Positions 14,161 through 20,826 of a stretch of 22,963 nucleotides of DNA are shown here, piece after piece. This stretch comes from Acidobacteria bacterium UBA7540 (GTDB lineage Bacteria > Acidobacteriota > Terriglobia > UBA7540): positions 1 to 22,963 of the forward strand of contig DLMI01000021.1 of assembly GCA_002478145.1 (NCBI GenBank). The letters are read 5' to 3'. The notes below the pieces were generated by a model that worked only from the letters and a program-made list of their open reading frames with translations, did not search any database and was not told the DNA's origin. A program made the position numbers and the translations under genes. The first letter of the stretch is position 1, and each line of letters begins with the position of its first letter.

Positions 14161-14661
14161 TTAACGTGATCCTTGATTAACGGCCTCGATGGCCGGAGTA
14201 CCGAGCAAAAAATCCACATGGACCCTGATCTTGCTTCCACGGCGGTTACTGAGCCACAGGTTCCTCTCTTCCACCACCCCGGACGGTGGGAGCAGGAGTC
14301 GTACGACCGGAGGTGAGGGATCCTCGCCGTCATCTACCTTCACGCCCCGGGGAAGTGTAAACCCCCGCGAAAAACCGGAGGCGGGATTGAAAACCCGCAC
14401 CAAGCGCGTTTCCGGCTCGATTTCCACCACGTAATAGCTTTGTTCAAAAAGCGCGCGCGTACGGGCGTAGCGGACCGTCTGCGCAACCCTTTCCGCCGCG
14501 CTCCTCAGCGTCCATTCATCGCTCCAGTTGCCAAAACGCGGAGCGACCAGCGACACTGCCAGAGAGAGAATAGCCAGGACGATCACCAGCTCGAGAAGCG
14601 TCACGCCGGCTTCCTGCGACCGGCGGTGACGCCGTTCATTTCCAACTGAGGATATCCGCAT
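14161..14661 (-). CDS. gspH: Type II secretion minor pseudopilin GspH
   Basis: 166 residues from the ATG at 14661, which overlaps the end of gspG by 26 bp and has GAGG just upstream. Longer starts to 14724 are possible but would deepen the overlap. The leader RRHRRSQEAG precedes the cleavage site and VTLLELVIVLAILSLAVSLVAP, with Glu at +5. The globular region has RSAAERVAQTVRYARTRALFEQSYYVVEIEP, the typical GspH/FimT first helix and strand (..l...l..aR..A......v.l....), then GVKVDDGEDPSPPVVRLLLPPSG and a C-terminal strand pair. GspH links the GspG shaft to the I/J/K tip. It lies in a tight G-H-I block without spacer repeats. Confidence 0.9.
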   Translation of the reverse strand: MRISSVGNERRHRRSQEAGVTLLELVIVLAILSLAVSLVAPRFGNWSDEWTLRSAAERVAQTVRYARTRALFEQSYYVVEIEPETRLVRVFNPASGFSRGFTLPRGVKVDDGEDPSPPVVRLLLPPSGVVEERNLWLSNRRGSKIRVHVDFLLGTPAIEAVNQGSR

Positions 14662-15088
14662 TCTCTCCCTCGCCGCCCGGTTGCCCGTCGGCTCCATAAC
14701 TGATAATGTCCGGCTCGTCGCCATGATCCCCAGGATACTTGTAGATATAAGGCCGACCCCAAGGGTCCATGGGAATGTCCTTGGGTAGGTAGGGACCGGT
14801 CCAATTGTTGATGCCCGGGGGGGGGGTTCGCAACGCTTGCAAACCCTGGTCCGTATTGGGGAAGCTGCCCGTATCCAGTCTGTAGGCCCCGAGCGCGGTC
14901 TGGAAGGCAGCGATCTGCGCCTTCGCCACGGTGATCTTGGCCTGCGTTACATGCCTGAACAAGCGGGGCACCACCAGACCGGCAAGCAGACCCAGGATAA
15001 GGACCACCACGATCAACTCGATCAAGGTGAAACCCTGCATAGATTGCTGTCCCGATAAATGCCTTTTCTTTTTTCTTGGTCGGCGCAT
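14636..15088 (-). CDS. gspG: Type II secretion major pseudopilin GspG
   Basis: 150 residues. The ATG at 15088 overlaps the gspF stop by one base (TGATG), so the two are translationally coupled. The leader KKKRHLSGQQSMQG is cleaved before FTLIELIVVVLILGLLAGLVVPRL, with Glu at +5. The globular domain is diagnostic: TVAKAQIAAFQTALGAYRLD, PNTDQGLQAL, WTGPYLPKDIPMDPWGRPY, then YKYPG and the calcium-loop region DIISYGADGQPGGEGENADI ending in W. This protein polymerises into the pseudopilus. The diagnostic DPWGRPY and GADGQPGGEG motifs separate it from type IV pilins and settle the system as a T2SS. Confidence 0.97.
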   Translation of the reverse strand: MRRPRKKKRHLSGQQSMQGFTLIELIVVVLILGLLAGLVVPRLFRHVTQAKITVAKAQIAAFQTALGAYRLDTGSFPNTDQGLQALRTPPPGINNWTGPYLPKDIPMDPWGRPYIYKYPGDHGDEPDIISYGADGQPGGEGENADILSWK

Positions 15089-16299
15089 CAGAAGGGCACC
15101 TCGTTGATGCTGACAATCGCCAGCAGAGTGGAAACGACAATGGTTCCGACAACCAAGCCCATGGCCAGAATCACGGCTGGCTCGACGAGCGCCACTAAGC
15201 GCTTGGTGGCCACGCGAACCTCCCGGTCATAAATCGCGGCCAGCTCGAGCAGCATGGAGTCCAGCTTTCCAGTCTGCTCTCCCAGAGTCATCAATTGCAC
15301 GGCGAGCGCCGGAAACAAACCGGTTTCAGCCAGCGGCGTCGCCAGCCCCTGGCCTCGCTTGACACCCTGAATGAGCGGCTCGACGGCAGCGGCCACGCGG
15401 CGATTACTTAAGACCTCACGGGTAAGCCGCAGAGCCGAGATAATCGGGACCGCCTGGGCCAGCAAAGTTCCCATGGTCTTGGCAAAGCGGGCGATTTCGA
15501 GTTTCAGGCTGACGTCTCCCAGCAAGGGTGCCTTCAGACGCCACTGGTCCCAACGCAGCCGACCGGGCTCGGTCCGTACCCAGCGAGCACCGAGGAATAA
15601 GGCGAGGGCGATGATCAGGGCTGCCAGCCAGCCGTAGCTGCGAAAGGCCTGGGAAACGTCCATTAAGATCTGGGTTGGCAAGGGCAGCTCCTTCCCCGCC
15701 TCTTCGAAGATCTGCGCGAAGCGCGGCACCACAAACCCTAGCAAGAAAGCGATCGCCACACCCCCCACAGTGAGGAGAAGCATGGGATAGATGAGAGCTG
15801 AAAGCAAATAGCCACGAAGCTCCGCGCTGAACTCCTCAAACTCCACCAGGCGATCCAGTACTGCCGCAAGCATGCCACTGGCTTCGCCGGCCCGCACCAT
15901 GGCGACATAAAGGGGGGGAAAGAAGTGCTCGTTGGCGGCCAGGCTCTGGGCTAGCGACTGTCCGCCCCGCAATTCCTTGAGCGTGCCGTCAATGACTCCC
16001 CGCAGCGCCGGCTTCTCCGCCAAGTCACGGCAGAGCGAGAGGCTGCGGTCGAGTGGAATGCCCGCCCGCACGAGCGTGGCGAGCTGCCGGGCGAAAGTCA
16101 AGCGATCCTGTGAAGACAAGCCCCGGCGTGTGAGCCGTGACCAACCTGCGCCCCGCGAGCCGTCATTCGCACTCACGTGGATGGGCATGCATCCCATGCG
16201 GCGGAGTTGCGCCAGCAAAGCCGGCTCGGTCTCCGCCACCAGCGTCCCCTGGACCAGCTCGCCGCTCCCTTTGATCGCCCTGTAAGAAAACTCCGGCAT
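15088..16299 (-). CDS. gspF: Type II secretion inner-membrane platform protein GspF
   Basis: 403 residues from the ATG at 16299 (MPEFSYRAIKG), the standard GspF N-terminus; an upstream start at 16353 would only translate repeat R8 and is rejected. Two GspF/PilC-type (T2SF) domains, about 67-190 and 270-392, each have the family motif: RQLATLVRAGIPLDRSL, FAKTMGTLLAQAVPIISAL, then LMTLGEQTGKLDSMLLELA. Membrane helices lie at about 165-191, 222-240 and 368-395. GspF is the polytopic inner-membrane core that couples GspE ATP hydrolysis to pseudopilin assembly. Length matches the family (about 400). The gap to gspE is 189 bp and is filled by R8; gspG overlaps its stop. Confidence 0.96.
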   Translation of the reverse strand: MPEFSYRAIKGSGELVQGTLVAETEPALLAQLRRMGCMPIHVSANDGSRGAGWSRLTRRGLSSQDRLTFARQLATLVRAGIPLDRSLSLCRDLAEKPALRGVIDGTLKELRGGQSLAQSLAANEHFFPPLYVAMVRAGEASGMLAAVLDRLVEFEEFSAELRGYLLSALIYPMLLLTVGGVAIAFLLGFVVPRFAQIFEEAGKELPLPTQILMDVSQAFRSYGWLAALIIALALFLGARWVRTEPGRLRWDQWRLKAPLLGDVSLKLEIARFAKTMGTLLAQAVPIISALRLTREVLSNRRVAAAVEPLIQGVKRGQGLATPLAETGLFPALAVQLMTLGEQTGKLDSMLLELAAIYDREVRVATKRLVALVEPAVILAMGLVVGTIVVSTLLAIVSINEVPF

Positions 16300-16309
16300 A
16301 TCCGCGCAC

Positions 16310-16479
16310 CTAGTGGAAACTCGAAAATCGAAAACCCTAGTGACTGCCGACAACTGACTACGAGAATTGCCGAGTGCCGATTGGAGAATAGAGACTCGAA
16401 AACCGAAAATCGGAAATTCTCGTGACTACTGACAACTGACGACTGACGACTGACCCGCCGCGGCGGGACAACTGACTAC
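16310..16479. repeat. Intergenic heptamer element R8 (gspE/gspF gap)
   Basis: A GACAACT/GACGACT/GACTGCC dialect. A 13-nt direct repeat GACAACTGACTAC occurs at 16349-16361 and 16467-16479. The inverted pair ACGAGAATT / AATTCTCGT lies at 16360-16368 and 16415-16423. A perfect 14-bp palindrome CCCGCCGCGGCGGG lies at 16454-16467. It fills the gap almost completely. Confidence 0.75.
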
Positions 16480-16488
16480 TTCTTCCCG

Positions 16489-18195
16489 CTAAACCTCCTG
16501 CGTAACGCGCAACACTTCTTCCACCGTCGTCTGCCCCGAGGCAATCTTCAGCCAACCGTCCTCTTTCAGGCTACGCATACCTCGCTCGCGCGCCGTCGCC
16601 CGCAAGGTACTGGCGTCGGCGCGGGCCACGATCTCCCGCCGGATTCCTTCGTCCAGCTCCATGAATTCAAAGATTCCCACCCGCCCGACGAAGCCGGTAT
16701 GAGCGCAATGAGCGCACCCTTCCGCGCGGTAAAGCGTTGAAGGACCACTCGCGCCTTCCCAACCCTCTTTCCGAAGCTCGTCGCCATCCGCCGCGTACGG
16801 CTTCCTGCACTCCGGACACAATACGCGCACCAGCCGTTGAGCGAGGACAGCAACCAAGGAAGATGAAACCAGATAGTGTTCGACCCCCATATCCGTCAGG
16901 CGCGTGACCGCGCTGGGAGCGTCATTGGTGTGCAAGGTGCTGAAGACCAGGTGGCCGGTGAGCGCCGCGCGCATGGCAATCTCGGCGGTCTCAAGATCCC
17001 GGATTTCACCGATCATGATGATGTCGGGATCCTGGCGCACGATGTGACGCAGGCCCGCCGCAAAGGTCAGACCGATCTGGGGATTCACGTGGATCTGGTT
17101 GACCCCCGGCAGTTGGTACTCCACCGGATCCTCGACCGTGATCACCTTTTTATCCATGGTGTTCAGCCGCCGCAAGGAACCGTAAAGGGTGGTGGACTTG
17201 CCGCTGCCAGTGGGGCCGGTGACCAGGAAAAGGCCGTGGGGAAGGCTGAGGTAATGCTCCATCTTCCGGAGCAGGCTTTCCGGGAATCCCAATGTCGCCA
17301 ATGAATAGCGATCGCTCGCGCTGCGGTCCAGAAGACGCATCACGACGCTTTCCCCGTAAAGCGTGGGAAGGGTCGAGACTCGCAGGTCGATTTCGCGGCC
17401 CAAAACCCGCAGCGGAATCCTGCCGTCCTGGGGCAGGCGCTGCTCGGCGATATTGAGCTTGGCCATGAGCTTAATCCGCGAAGTAATCGCCGCCTGCATC
17501 TCGCGGGGCGGAGCCGGCACTTCGTACAGGACTCCATCGATTCGATAGCGGACCCGGAACTGCCTTTCAAAAGGCTCGAAGTGGATGTCACTGGAACGCC
17601 GTTCCAGGGCGCGCGCCACCAACTGGTTCACCCAGCGAATCACCGGCGCTTCCGAAGCCAGGTCGCGCAGTTGGTCAATGTCGGTCGCCTCAGCCTCCGC
17701 CACTTGAGGCGACTCGTCGGAGTCCGACGCCTCGAGGCCCTCTTCAGGTTGTTCCGCGCCGAGCCAGACATCCAGGGCCTTCAGGATGGCGGCCTCACTC
17801 GCCAGTCGCACTTCCACTTTCCGTCCCATCAACTGCTCAATCGCCCGAATGTTGTCGCTGTCGAGTGGATCGGCCATGGCGATGAAAACTGTGCCGTCAT
17901 CAACTCGGTAGGGATAAAGCAGAGCTTGGCGCAAGAAACCGGAAGGCAAGGTGGCCGCCTCCATGGGCACCTCCTGGAGTTCGGCTGGGTCAACGCGCGG
18001 GATACCGAGCTGCTCGGACAAAACACTCTGCAAGTCCTGCTGCGAAACATAGCCCAGGTCCAAAAGGATCTTGCCCAAACGCCCCTTCCGCTCCCGCTGC
18101 AACGCCAGTGCCTTTTGCAGGTCCTCTTCCGGCAACAGGCCGCGCTCCACGAGCAATTGCCCCAACAATTTGTGGCTGACCGTAACGGACGCCAT
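16489..18195 (-). CDS. gspE: Type II secretion cytoplasmic ATPase GspE
   Basis: 568 residues; AAA-like hexameric ATPase driving pseudopilus assembly. ATG at 18195, preceded by AGGAG nine bases upstream. The N-terminus (about 1-150) is the MshEN-type T2SSE_N region (LGQLLVERGLLPEEDLQKAL, KILLDLGYVSQQDLQSVLSEQLG). The core follows: a linker with ERRSSDIHFEPFE and RYRIDGVLYEVPAPP, Walker A GPTGSGKSTT (327-336), Asp box VITVEDPVEY (351-360), Walker B DIIMIGEIRD (391-400) and His box FSTLHTNDA. The T2SS-type zinc tetracysteine is present: C460-x2-C463 and C494-x2-C497. It is preceded by a small exported-protein gene 12 bp away and followed by gspF after the R8 gap. All catalytic motifs look intact. 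Confidence 0.97.
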   Translation of the reverse strand: MASVTVSHKLLGQLLVERGLLPEEDLQKALALQRERKGRLGKILLDLGYVSQQDLQSVLSEQLGIPRVDPAELQEVPMEAATLPSGFLRQALLYPYRVDDGTVFIAMADPLDSDNIRAIEQLMGRKVEVRLASEAAILKALDVWLGAEQPEEGLEASDSDESPQVAEAEATDIDQLRDLASEAPVIRWVNQLVARALERRSSDIHFEPFERQFRVRYRIDGVLYEVPAPPREMQAAITSRIKLMAKLNIAEQRLPQDGRIPLRVLGREIDLRVSTLPTLYGESVVMRLLDRSASDRYSLATLGFPESLLRKMEHYLSLPHGLFLVTGPTGSGKSTTLYGSLRRLNTMDKKVITVEDPVEYQLPGVNQIHVNPQIGLTFAAGLRHIVRQDPDIIMIGEIRDLETAEIAMRAALTGHLVFSTLHTNDAPSAVTRLTDMGVEHYLVSSSLVAVLAQRLVRVLCPECRKPYAADGDELRKEGWEGASGPSTLYRAEGCAHCAHTGFVGRVGIFEFMELDEGIRREIVARADASTLRATARERGMRSLKEDGWLKIASGQTTVEEVLRVTQEV

Positions 18196-18207
18196 TCTGA
18201 GCAGCTC

Positions 18208-18789
18208 CTAAAATTCCAGAATCGTCATCTTGGCGATTAACTCTTGATAGGAAATCTTCTTGTCCCAAAACTGATCCAAGTCCGACTTCCTGGTCTTGAT
18301 GACCAGTTGGTCGGGAAACTTGGTATCTCCGGACTGCACTTCAAAAAGGTGCACGACCACCGCAACGGAATCGTCCGAGCCTAGGTCCCGCAAGCTAATC
18401 GCATGGTCGGCCAACAGACGAGGAACCGACTCTTTGATGGCTGCCATTCGCTCCAGCTTCGCCTTTTGCGCCTTATCGAGTTCCGCCTTGCTCAAGGGAG
18501 TCATATTAAAGGGATTGGGAGCGCGCAGAGGATACAGGTTGACTTCCAAGCTGAAAACCAGACCGAAACCGGGCAAATACGTTCCCTTGGTCTTCTCGAG
18601 CAGTCCGAAGGGGGGAGCGAAAGTCTGGGCCATAGTTCCATCAATGACCGCTTCGAAGACTTTCATCTCGGCTTTCAGCGCGCTGGGATTGGATGGAGGC
18701 GATTGCGCCCGCACACACCACAGCAGCAAAAGCCAGCAGGCGAGGCCAACCATAACTGCCCTGCCTGACCTTCCTAGCTTGAAATGCAT
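18208..18789 (-). CDS. Small exported protein of unknown function, between anti-sigma and gspE
   Basis: 193 residues; I do not recognise a named domain. The ATG at 18789 is well supported: GAGGAGG lies 8 bp upstream and only 5 bp separate it from the anti-sigma stop. The N-terminus is a signal peptide (KLGRSGRAVMVGLACWLLLLW, cleavage probably near VRAQ at about residue 29). The mature part has LKAEMKVFEAVIDGTMAQTFA, then YLPGFGLVFSLEVNLYP, a pattern I have seen in conserved acidobacterial proteins, a Lys/Glu helix (SKAELDKAQKAKLERMAAIKE), and DDSVAVVVHLFEVQSG. It reads as a periplasmic sensor or accessory factor translated together with anti-sigma and gspE. The nearest known possibility is a FliL-like fold, but I could not support that. 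Confidence 0.75.
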   Translation of the reverse strand: MHFKLGRSGRAVMVGLACWLLLLWCVRAQSPPSNPSALKAEMKVFEAVIDGTMAQTFAPPFGLLEKTKGTYLPGFGLVFSLEVNLYPLRAPNPFNMTPLSKAELDKAQKAKLERMAAIKESVPRLLADHAISLRDLGSDDSVAVVVHLFEVQSGDTKFPDQLVIKTRKSDLDQFWDKKISYQELIAKMTILEF

Positions 18790-18794
18790 TCGAA

Positions 18795-19436
18795 TTACCT
18801 CCTCGAGGGCTCCGCGGATGAGCTGGCGGGTGGCTGCAATTGATTGTGAGCAACGAGGCTAATGACCTCGTTCTGCCGCTGCGTTTCCTTCCAAACCGTA
18901 TTCTGCGCCAGCTCCAAATACTGCAACTGCTGTTGGATGCTTGCCAGGTTCCTCATCTGCTCCGCACGCAGGCTTGCCGCCAGATCCACGGTGGCAGCCT
19001 GTGTTTCTTTCCTCTGCAAGGAGGCCTGTTCGGCGACAACCTGGGCGACAAAGGCTTGGAGCTCCGTCTGCGTCAATGTCGGCTTCACCCGCGCGGTGGT
19101 CGGAAGCAGCCGGCTTCCCCCGTACCGGAAACCAACCGATGCGACAACCAGGAAGATCGCAGCCGCAGCCGCTGACAGCGCCGCCGTCCGGAAGAGGGCG
19201 GGCCAGAAGCCCGCAAATAGACTCTGAGGCTTCTCTCCTACAAGAACCAAGTGGGCAGGCATCTGGTGGTCGGTCAAACTGCTCATCAACGCCTGCCGCA
19301 CTCCACGTAAGCGCTGGGCCGCGCGAGCACACTCCTCGCACTGCCCGATATGCTGCTCGAGCTGTCGCGCCTTCATTGGGGACAGCTCATCCAGCGCCCA
19401 ATCGGTCAGCTCGGTTTCCCATTCACGGCACACCAT
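18795..19436 (-). CDS. Membrane anti-sigma factor with zinc-finger (zf-HC2) domain
   Basis: 213 residues from the ATG at 19436, which has GAGG at a good 8-bp distance; the in-frame GTG at 19445 is too close to that SD. N-terminus: zf-HC2-type anti-sigma domain with WETELTDWALDELSP, H29-x3-C33-x2-C36 and a C3 that may complete the zinc site. A single membrane helix spans about 84-103. The periplasmic part has a long helix (TQTELQAFVAQVVAEQASLQRKE, then RNLASIQQQLQYLELAQNT) that could be a coiled-coil sensor. It presumably binds and inhibits the ECF sigma factor encoded 462 bp upstream. It continues, 5 bp later, into the small exported-protein gene and gspE, so anti-sigma and T2SS are likely co-transcribed. 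Confidence 0.87.
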   Translation of the reverse strand: MVCREWETELTDWALDELSPMKARQLEQHIGQCEECARAAQRLRGVRQALMSSLTDHQMPAHLVLVGEKPQSLFAGFWPALFRTAALSAAAAAIFLVVASVGFRYGGSRLLPTTARVKPTLTQTELQAFVAQVVAEQASLQRKETQAATVDLAASLRAEQMRNLASIQQQLQYLELAQNTVWKETQRQNEVISLVAHNQLQPPASSSAEPSRR

Positions 19437-19470
19437 GACGTTCACCTCTTCTGCGCTGGAGTCGGAAAAG

Positions 19471-19670
19471 CAGGATTCAGAATTCGATGTTCAGGCAAGA
19501 GGAAATTGGAAACTGGAGACCTCGATTGCCAGTTCCCAACTCCTAATTTCCGCCCTCCTGAATCCTGGCTTGTGAATCTTGACTCCGGCATTTTTGGCGG
19601 TTGTTCTGTTTGGTCTTTTTCGGATTTCTGGATCTTGACTCCTGACTTCCGGATCTTAACTCCACATTAA
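19471..19670. repeat. Intergenic heptamer inverted-repeat element R9 plus heptamer tail
   Basis: Left end CAGGATTCAG at 19471, GGAAATT/GGAAACT units, a CTCGATTGCCAG centre, then GCCCTCCTGAATCCTG ending at 19567, identical to the right end of R1 and R5. From 19572 a second stretch runs in heptamer phase (GGATCTT, GACTCCT, GACTTCC) to about 19670. It lies 35 bp upstream of the anti-sigma start. Confidence 0.8.
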
Positions 19671-19683
19671 AGGAGGAAAAGGT

Positions 19684-19768
19684 CACGGGCGAAACCCGTG
19701 CTACGTGGCGCCACCCTCTCCCCACGGGAGAGGGTAAGGAGAGGAAGGGAACGTCACATCACGTGACG
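19684..19768. repeat. Cluster of three perfect hairpins
   Basis: CACGGG/CCCGTG (19684-19689 with 19695-19700), ACCCTCTCCC/GGGAGAGGGT (19713-19722 with 19726-19735, 3-nt loop) and CGTCAC/GTGACG (19752-19757 with 19763-19768). A second partial ACCCTCTCCC copy begins at 19773. None is followed by a U-run on the minus strand. Confidence 0.6.
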
Positions 19769-19898
19769 CAAGACCCTCTCCCGCCGGGACAGGATGGCGC
19801 CTGTCGCGCCTGCCAAATACCCCGTGTGCGCTTTACCAGCCGCCCCACTGAAACGTAAGGAGACTACGTTATTACACTCGTAACCGTCAACTGCAGTA

Positions 19899-20456
19899 CT
19901 AACCTTCGATGAACTTCCTCAGTTGCTCGAAACCCGAGTACACGCGCGTCTTGGCCGTACTCAGCGGACATCCCTGGATCTCGGCGATCTCCGCCAATTT
20001 GAAACCCTGGTAAAACTTCAGGACAATCGCTTCCCGCTGCTCGAGGGGCAGCCCCGCGAGCGCTCTTTCCACCAAGATTTTCAGTTCGCCTCGTTCCCAC
20101 TGCCCTACCTCACCCAGCTTCACACGGGAAGAACCCTCGGCCGGATCGAGATCCTTCAGGCTAGTTTCTTCCTCATGCTCCCGCCGAGCGTGTGAGTGAG
20201 CCGTATTGCGCGCGATCCGAAACAGCCATTGGGGGAACTTATGCGGATCCTTCAGTTGGCCGAGATGACGATAGCCGGAGAGAAAAACCTCCTGGCACAT
20301 GTCGAAGGCATCTTCCGGCCGTCCCGTCAAATACACCAGGAAACTGTAAACCTTCCGCTCCCAACGCCTTACGAGCACGTTGAATGCTTCCGGCTGCCCG
20401 CTCATCGCGTCTCGTACCAGCGCGGCGTCCGGACGATCAGAAATCTCTAATCCCAA
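19899..20456 (-). CDS. ECF-type RNA polymerase sigma factor (RpoE-like)
   Basis: 185 residues from the TTG at 20456, chosen because AGGAG lies 5 bp upstream and the length then fits ECF sigmas. A longer frame opens at the ATG at 20591, adding an uncharged, Pro-rich 45-residue N-tail that I consider leader sequence. Region 2 runs from about residue 28: FNVLVRRWERKVYSFLVYLTGRPEDAFDMCQEVFLSGYRHL, then PQWLFRIARNTAHSHARR, with the sigma-2.4 QWLFRIARN pattern. Region 4 has LAGLPLEQREAIVLKFYQGFKLAEIAEIQGCPLSTAKTRVYSGFEQLRKFI, the helix-turn-helix that reads -35 boxes. It binds core polymerase and is presumably held by the downstream zf-HC2 anti-sigma. Whether it transcribes the gsp cluster cannot be shown from sequence alone. 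Confidence 0.93.
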   Translation of the reverse strand: MGLEISDRPDAALVRDAMSGQPEAFNVLVRRWERKVYSFLVYLTGRPEDAFDMCQEVFLSGYRHLGQLKDPHKFPQWLFRIARNTAHSHARREHEEETSLKDLDPAEGSSRVKLGEVGQWERGELKILVERALAGLPLEQREAIVLKFYQGFKLAEIAEIQGCPLSTAKTRVYSGFEQLRKFIEG

Positions 20457-20640
20457 TTCCACTCCTGATGACGCAAAAGATAGGAAAAAAGTTTGCGGCG
20501 CGCCTCGTGGTCCTTCCGTTTCTTCTTCCTTTACCTCCACTTCCCCTGCCAGGTAGGCTCTGGGAAAGGGGTTTTCCGCCGAAAGGCCCATACCTGCCTA
20601 GAATACAAGATCATTCGCCCTCAATAAAGCGTGAAAAGTG

Positions 20641-20773
20641 CAGGATTCAGGGCAGAGGAAATTTGAAACTGGAAACTGGAAATTGGAAACTGGGAACTCG
20701 TAGCCTCGGCCAGTTTCCATTTTCTAGTTTCCACTTTCTTCCCCCCCCCAGTTTCAAGTTTCCAGTTTCCGGC
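20641..20773. repeat. Intergenic heptamer inverted-repeat element R10 (TMTC/sigma gap)
   Basis: CAGGATTCAGGG at the left, GGAAATT/TGAAACT/GGAAACT units, then a complementary arm. The 33-nt centre (20694-20726) is identical to R1 although 14.6 kb away. The right terminus has decayed (GGCCTGATGG in place of GCCCTCCTGAAT), and a run of nine C lies in the right arm. Confidence 0.82.
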
Positions 20774-20826
20774 CTGATGGTGGATGACAGGCCCATCGTT
20801 GGCTGTGATGCTGGTTGTGGCGAGGG

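Larger units (their letters stand above)
19437..19898. other. 462-bp gap between sigma and anti-sigma genes, filled with repeats
   Basis: Contains element R9 and its heptamer tail (about 19471-19670) plus a cluster of short hairpins (19684-19768). No credible gene or clear promoter is visible. Sigma and anti-sigma genes are usually coupled, so this gap is unusual. Confidence 0.5.

Noticed and set aside
16300..16353. Upstream start for GspF
   Set aside because: Adds 18 residues from the R8 spacer in front of the canonical MPEFSYRAIKG start.
6170..18195. Type IV pilus cluster rather than T2SS
   Set aside because: PilM/N/O/P-like folds occur, but GspG with its DPWGRPY and GADGQPGG motifs, the full H/I/J/K set and the tetracysteine GspE point to a T2SS.
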